Origin: DAOVRD01 sp964605915
GTDB taxonomy: Bacteria > Planctomycetota > Brocadiia > SM23-32
Reading direction: 5' to 3'
Length of the DNA stretch: 11,206 nt
Assembly: GCA_964605915.1 (NCBI GenBank)
Contig: CAZSET010000129.1
Span: forward strand, 1 to 11,206
Part shown: positions 8,224 through 11,206 of the stretch, in pieces
Numbering within the stretch: position 1 is the stretch's first letter
Layout: each line of letters begins with the position of its first letter
The notes under the pieces: model-generated
The model's input: the letters and a program-made list of their open reading frames with translations, nothing else
Told to the model about the DNA's origin: nothing
Database searches by the model: none
Position numbers and translations under genes: made by a program

Positions 8224-9759
8224 ATGGAAGCCGTGGCTTGCCAGATGGGGTCTTGCCTACAGCACTCATCCCTCGTTGAGGTTGAGGCTTGTCCGCCGAA
8301 GCCTTGGCGAAGGGGGGAGAAGCAGTCGGGGAACTGGAACACGACGGCGGAGTATAAGTACGACGCCCGCGGCCGGCGCATTCTGAAGGTCGTCACCAAC
8401 AAGGGCGGCCTGAACGGCACGACCCGCTTCCTGTGGGGCGGTCCCGCGACTGCGGGATGGCAGTGCCTGGAGGAGCGGGACAGCTCGGGGGACCTGGTGG
8501 CCAGGTATACGTACGCCCCCGGCTACATCGACGCCGTGGCGTTGCAGGAGCGGGACCTGAACTCCGACGACGACTTCGGCGACGCCAATGAGGTCGTCTA
8601 CTACCACTCGAACACGCTGTTCACGGTGTATGCACTGTCGGACGGGAACGAGTCGGTGATCGAACGCTACCGCTATGACGCCTACGGCGCCTGCACTGTG
8701 CTGGACGCCGACGGCTCGGCCGATGCCGACGGCCTCTCGGACGTGGAAGACCCCTACACCTTCACTGGTCGGCGTCTGGACGTCGAGACCGGCCTGATGC
8801 AATACCGCTCCCGCTATTACCATACCGGTTTGGGGCCGTTTACCGGCCGAGATCCGGCGGTATACTACGATAGCTACGGGTTGTACGCATATGTCGCGGA
8901 TCGGCCCACCTTCTCAGCGGATCCTAAGGGCCTGATCCCCACGGGAAGCACACGAATCGGGCCGTACCTCTTCTCCGTTCCGACCGGTCCAACCGCGAAG
9001 GACTTCGAAGATGTCAGGGCAGCGGCCGAAGTGCCCGAGGAGCGAAAGGCCGAGATTCTGGAGGATCTGCGCAAGGGCCAAGGGACCGCGTGGTACGGCT
9101 TGTCGGGGTACGTAACGCATGATGGCTCCAGCAGTGGACATGTTGGTGTGGGTCACGCGCGTGTTAGGGTGGCCCTTTACGACGGACGGGAGAAAGGCGG
9201 AGAGGAGCCTGGCTACAACCACCCCCTGATGAACGGACATGACCTCGGGACGATGGCCCGCAATTCCGGGGCTGACATCGTGCTGAATGTGCGCAACTAC
9301 TCGACTGACTCCGTATTGGAATTGTTGCGGGCACACGGAGTTAATGGGAAGAACAACTGCATCGAACGCTTGAGTATCTATGACCACGGGAAGCTAAGCG
9401 GGGCCTCGTCTGACTTCGACTGGGACGACTTCGATGAAGAAGATGCAGAGTGGGTACAAGAACTGGGAGAGGGGACCTTCCATACGTCTAGTTTTTGCGA
9501 ATTGTTCTGTGAGGGCTGGTGGCATAAGGCGGATGTTTGGCTTTACGGTTGTTTCGTAGGTTCGGATAGGGCTTACTTACAGAAGGAGGCAAATGGCTGT
9601 GATCGCGTCGGGACGGTGTACGGCTGCAAAGGAAGTGTCTTCAAAGGTCAGATACCGGATTTCAGTCACTTCTTCGACCCGTGGAACTCGATTCCCGATC
9701 GCCCTGCATTCCCCATCTGCGAAGGCGGCTACGACCACGCCTCGCACTCTGGCAACTGA
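8224..9759 (+). CDS. Truncated Rhs protein: Rhs core plus variable C-terminal (putative toxin) domain
   Basis: 511 residues. Residues 1-40 look like non-Rhs sequence translated from repeats. Rhs homology begins around EYKYDARGRRILKV (43-56) and runs through ERYRYDAYGACTVLD, DPYTFTGRRLDVETGLMQYRSRYY (continuing GPFTGRDP) and LYAYVADRP to the core terminus SADPKGL (DPKGL 233-237), the usual cleavage/junction motif. Full Rhs proteins are usually well over 1,000 residues with many YD repeats, so the N-terminal shell is missing and this looks like a displaced tip. The C-terminal domain (238-511) is variable. It contains ADIVLNVRNY, IERLSIYDHGKLSG (H388) and ADVWLYGCFVGSD (C443), an arrangement of strand-His-Gly and strand-Cys resembling caspase-like cysteine peptidases such as DUF4347; that assignment is inference. 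GC is about 47% over 9481-9600 versus 70% over 8461-8520. It may be expressed alone from the promoter at 8160; the SD is poor. Confidence 0.8.
   Translation: MEAVACQMGSCLQHSSLVEVEACPPKPWRRGEKQSGNWNTTAEYKYDARGRRILKVVTNKGGLNGTTRFLWGGPATAGWQCLEERDSSGDLVARYTYAPGYIDAVALQERDLNSDDDFGDANEVVYYHSNTLFTVYALSDGNESVIERYRYDAYGACTVLDADGSADADGLSDVEDPYTFTGRRLDVETGLMQYRSRYYHTGLGPFTGRDPAVYYDSYGLYAYVADRPTFSADPKGLIPTGSTRIGPYLFSVPTGPTAKDFEDVRAAAEVPEERKAEILEDLRKGQGTAWYGLSGYVTHDGSSSGHVGVGHARVRVALYDGREKGGEEPGYNHPLMNGHDLGTMARNSGADIVLNVRNYSTDSVLELLRAHGVNGKNNCIERLSIYDHGKLSGASSDFDWDDFDEEDAEWVQELGEGTFHTSSFCELFCEGWWHKADVWLYGCFVGSDRAYLQKEANGCDRVGTVYGCKGSVFKGQIPDFSHFFDPWNSIPDRPAFPICEGGYDHASHSGN
8288..8316 (+). repeat. Possible dispersed imperfect-dyad element inside the Rhs frame
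   Basis: TGTCCGCCGAAGCCTTGGCG followed by AAGGGGG resembles a short intergenic element I recall as widespread in environmental genomes (not checked here). It has imperfect dyad symmetry: GCCTTGGC at the centre, CCGCC-like left arm, degraded right arm. It lies within the first 40 codons of the Rhs frame, implying that this 5' end is not original Rhs coding sequence. Confidence 0.35.
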
Positions 9760-9761
9760 AG

Positions 9762-9777
9762 CTGGCGTAAGCGCCAG
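9762..9777 (+). terminator. Hairpin right after the Rhs stop, doubtful terminator
   Basis: CTGGCG-TAAG-CGCCAG forms a perfect 6-bp stem with a 4-nt loop starting 3 nt after the TGA. No U tract follows, so it may only stabilise the mRNA end or slow the polymerase between toxin and ankyrin genes. Confidence 0.3.
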
Positions 9778-9853
9778 AGCATTGCGGAAGCATCTGCCCG
9801 GTCCGAGGGTAAGGGTGGCGTTGAATTGCGGCGCTTTCGGATGCTCAGGCAGC

Positions 9854-9860
9854 GGGAGGA
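9854..9860 (+). promoter_or_regulatory. Shine-Dalgarno for the ankyrin gene (ATG 9867)
   Basis: GGGAGGA lies 6 nt before the ATG at 9867, an ideal spacing. A second candidate, AAGGAG at 9918-9923, is 6 nt before an in-frame GTG at 9930. Both starts are therefore possible. Confidence 0.5.
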
Positions 9861-9866
9861 TGCCAA

Positions 9867-11066
9867 ATGCGTGTGCCAGGCCGCAGTGAGGATCCAGTAT
9901 GCGAGCGTTCTTCACCCAAGGAGCTTGCTGTGTGCAGCAGCCAGCTGCGGGCGAGCCGCCTTTGTGTAGCTTGCTCGAAATGGCTGCTTCTCGTGTTGTT
10001 GCTCACTACCGTCATCGCGGGACTGGGCGCTTTGGCCCGGGGACCTCTCATCCGCTTGTCTGCAAGGACGGGCTGCACAGCTTGCGTCGCGGTGCTATCG
10101 GCGCTCGGCACAGATGTGGACTCGGCTGACGTTGACGGTTGGACCGCACTGCACTTGGCTTCGCAGCGCGGGCACCAGTCCACGGTAAGATTGCTTCTGC
10201 GATTGGGTACGCGCGCGGACGCGCAGACTTTCCATGGCGATACTCCGTTACACAAAGGCTGTGTTTACGGACATGGGGACATTGCGGAGTTGCTCCTCGA
10301 CGCCGGTGCCGAGGTAGATGATCCGGACGATGGGGGAAAGACGCCCCTGCATTTCGCTTCTGAAGCCAGGCTTGCCGACACCACAGAAGTGGTGAAGCTC
10401 CTCATTGCCAGAGGCGCTGACGCTGATGCAGAGACCACCGGCGGGATGAGGCCGCTTCACTACGCGGCGGAAGGGCTTCGTAAGTGCGCAGTCATCAGCC
10501 GGTTGCTCCTCGCGGCGGGCGCTGACGTCAATGCGACTGACGGTGACTGTCGCACCCCCTTGCACTGGGCCGCAGAACACGGGAACGTGGGCGCGGCGGC
10601 AGTACTGCTGGGGCATGGCGCTCACGTGAACGCCCGTGATTGGATGGACCGCACCCCCTTACATTGGGCGACGGTCGGCAATTCCGTAGGTGTGCCGGCT
10701 CTGCTTCTGGCTTACGGGGCCGACGTGAACGTACGTGACCGGGACAGAGCGACACCTCTGCATCTGATTATCGTAGGGGATAATGCCAGAGAAGTCGGCG
10801 CGCTGCTTCTCGAACAGGGGGTCGACCTTAGCGCCAGGGATGTCTGGGGACGAACGCCCCTGCACACGGCGGCTTCCGGTGGCGAACCAACGTTCGTCCA
10901 GTTGCTGATTGCCCATGGCGCGGACGTGAACGCGCTCGATGCCAGGGAAAACTCAGTCTTGGACCGTGCCACAGGGCAGGAGGTGAAGCAACTCCTGCGA
11001 CAGCACGGAGCACTGCCAGGAAAGGAATTGCGCAGGAGTACGGCACCTACACGGACCGGACGGTGA
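9867..11066 (+). CDS. Membrane-anchored or secreted ankyrin-repeat protein, putative immunity protein
   Basis: 399 residues from ATG 9867, or 378 from GTG 9930, which has its own SD and would give a more signal-peptide-like N-terminus. A single hydrophobic segment (about 39-56, after the basic region ending SKW) is a signal anchor or signal peptide; GALA near 54-57 could be a cleavage site. It is followed by about eight recognisable ankyrin repeats: 90-121, 123-154, 156-190, 192-225, 227-258, 260-291, 293-325, 327-358, plus a capping repeat 361-384. Each carries the TPLH...LLL..GADVN pattern. Ankyrin repeats bind proteins and no catalytic motif is seen. It lies 107 bp after the Rhs toxin-like gene, the usual place for an immunity gene, and ankyrin-type immunity proteins are known in polymorphic toxin systems; the pairing is inference. 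The last 10 or so codons (from about 11036) are read out of frame from Rhs-like DNA, so the C-terminus appears chimeric. Confidence 0.85.
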   Translation: MRVPGRSEDPVCERSSPKELAVCSSQLRASRLCVACSKWLLLVLLLTTVIAGLGALARGPLIRLSARTGCTACVAVLSALGTDVDSADVDGWTALHLASQRGHQSTVRLLLRLGTRADAQTFHGDTPLHKGCVYGHGDIAELLLDAGAEVDDPDDGGKTPLHFASEARLADTTEVVKLLIARGADADAETTGGMRPLHYAAEGLRKCAVISRLLLAAGADVNATDGDCRTPLHWAAEHGNVGAAAVLLGHGAHVNARDWMDRTPLHWATVGNSVGVPALLLAYGADVNVRDRDRATPLHLIIVGDNAREVGALLLEQGVDLSARDVWGRTPLHTAASGGEPTFVQLLIAHGADVNALDARENSVLDRATGQEVKQLLRQHGALPGKELRRSTAPTRTGR

Positions 11067-11206
11067 CGGTCACCTACGACCTCCCGGGCAGGATTAAGAC
11101 GCTGGCATATCCGAGCGGGCTGACGCTCTCGTACTCGCACGATGACCCGCCAGATACGAGGCGGGCAAGCATCGGGCGGGTGACGGCCGTGAACGACGGC
11201 TCGAAC
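11036..11206 (+). CDS. Rhs/YD-repeat protein fragment, start unclear, continues past window
   Basis: In a frame different from the ankyrin gene, 57 uninterrupted codons read EYGTYTDRTVTVTYDLPGR, then KTLAYPSGLTLSYSHD and GRVTAVNDGSN. These are recognisable Rhs YD-type repeats (TYD..GR.....YPSG....Y.HD). No SD-supported start was found. A GTG at 11063-11065 overlaps the ankyrin TGA (GTGA) but lacks an SD at usable distance; the frame is also open further upstream into the ankyrin gene. YD repeats normally precede the core seen at 8343-8934, so this is either the body of a second Rhs gene or a 5'-truncated remnant. Whether it is functional depends on sequence beyond the window. Confidence 0.65.

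Noticed and set aside
8135..8386. 83-codon plus-strand frame overlapping the Rhs start
   Set aside because: It starts at TTG without SD and reads the repeat-derived DNA and Rhs sequence in the wrong frame.

Overview
The window is about 11.2 kb of GC-rich bacterial DNA. It reads as a chromosomal metabolic segment followed by an accessory, mosaic Rhs-type region. A prepilin-like protein with an H-X9-D signature and Rhs proteins with a DPYTFTGRR...ETGL core are features I associate mainly with Planctomycetota and related PVC-type or other environmental lineages. That placement is inference; no rRNA or other decisive marker is present.

Left part (1-2063). Two genes lie on the minus strand. One encodes a type IV-pilin-like (pseudopilin) protein that is cut off by the window's left edge, with its own promoter and Shine-Dalgarno (SD) sequence. 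The other is thiD, the HMP/HMP-P kinase of thiamine synthesis. thiD is divergent from the next gene. The shared intergenic region carries a good sigma70-type promoter reading right, a possible reverse -10, and a perfect 12-bp palindrome that could be an operator.

Middle (2064-7619). Three plus-strand genes probably form one operon: lysC (aspartokinase), cimA (citramalate synthase, overlapping lysC by 4 bp) and valS (valyl-tRNA synthetase, 58 bp downstream). lysC opens the aspartate family (Lys/Thr/Met). cimA makes the isoleucine precursor from pyruvate and acetyl-CoA without using threonine. valS charges tRNA with valine. Together they suggest coordinated branched-chain and aspartate-family amino acid supply and use.

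Right part (7620-11206). About 600 bp without a credible gene is a patchwork of short tandem and direct repeats: a GTTATTC heptamer array, a 31-nt direct repeat and a 30-nt tandem repeat. It leads into a near-consensus promoter and an open reading frame encoding the 3' end of an Rhs protein: a short Rhs core ending at DPKGL, fused to a variable C-terminal domain of about 274 residues. That domain carries an IYDHG...LYGC pattern resembling caspase-like (DUF4347-type) cysteine-peptidase folds, and part of it has markedly lower GC. Next is a membrane-anchored or secreted ankyrin-repeat protein, a plausible immunity partner. Its 3' end runs out of frame into another Rhs YD-repeat fragment that continues past the window. 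The right part therefore looks like a rearranged polymorphic-toxin locus with displaced tip, putative immunity gene and another Rhs body in tandem.

Long antisense open frames opposite thiD, lysC, cimA and valS are treated as high-GC shadows.
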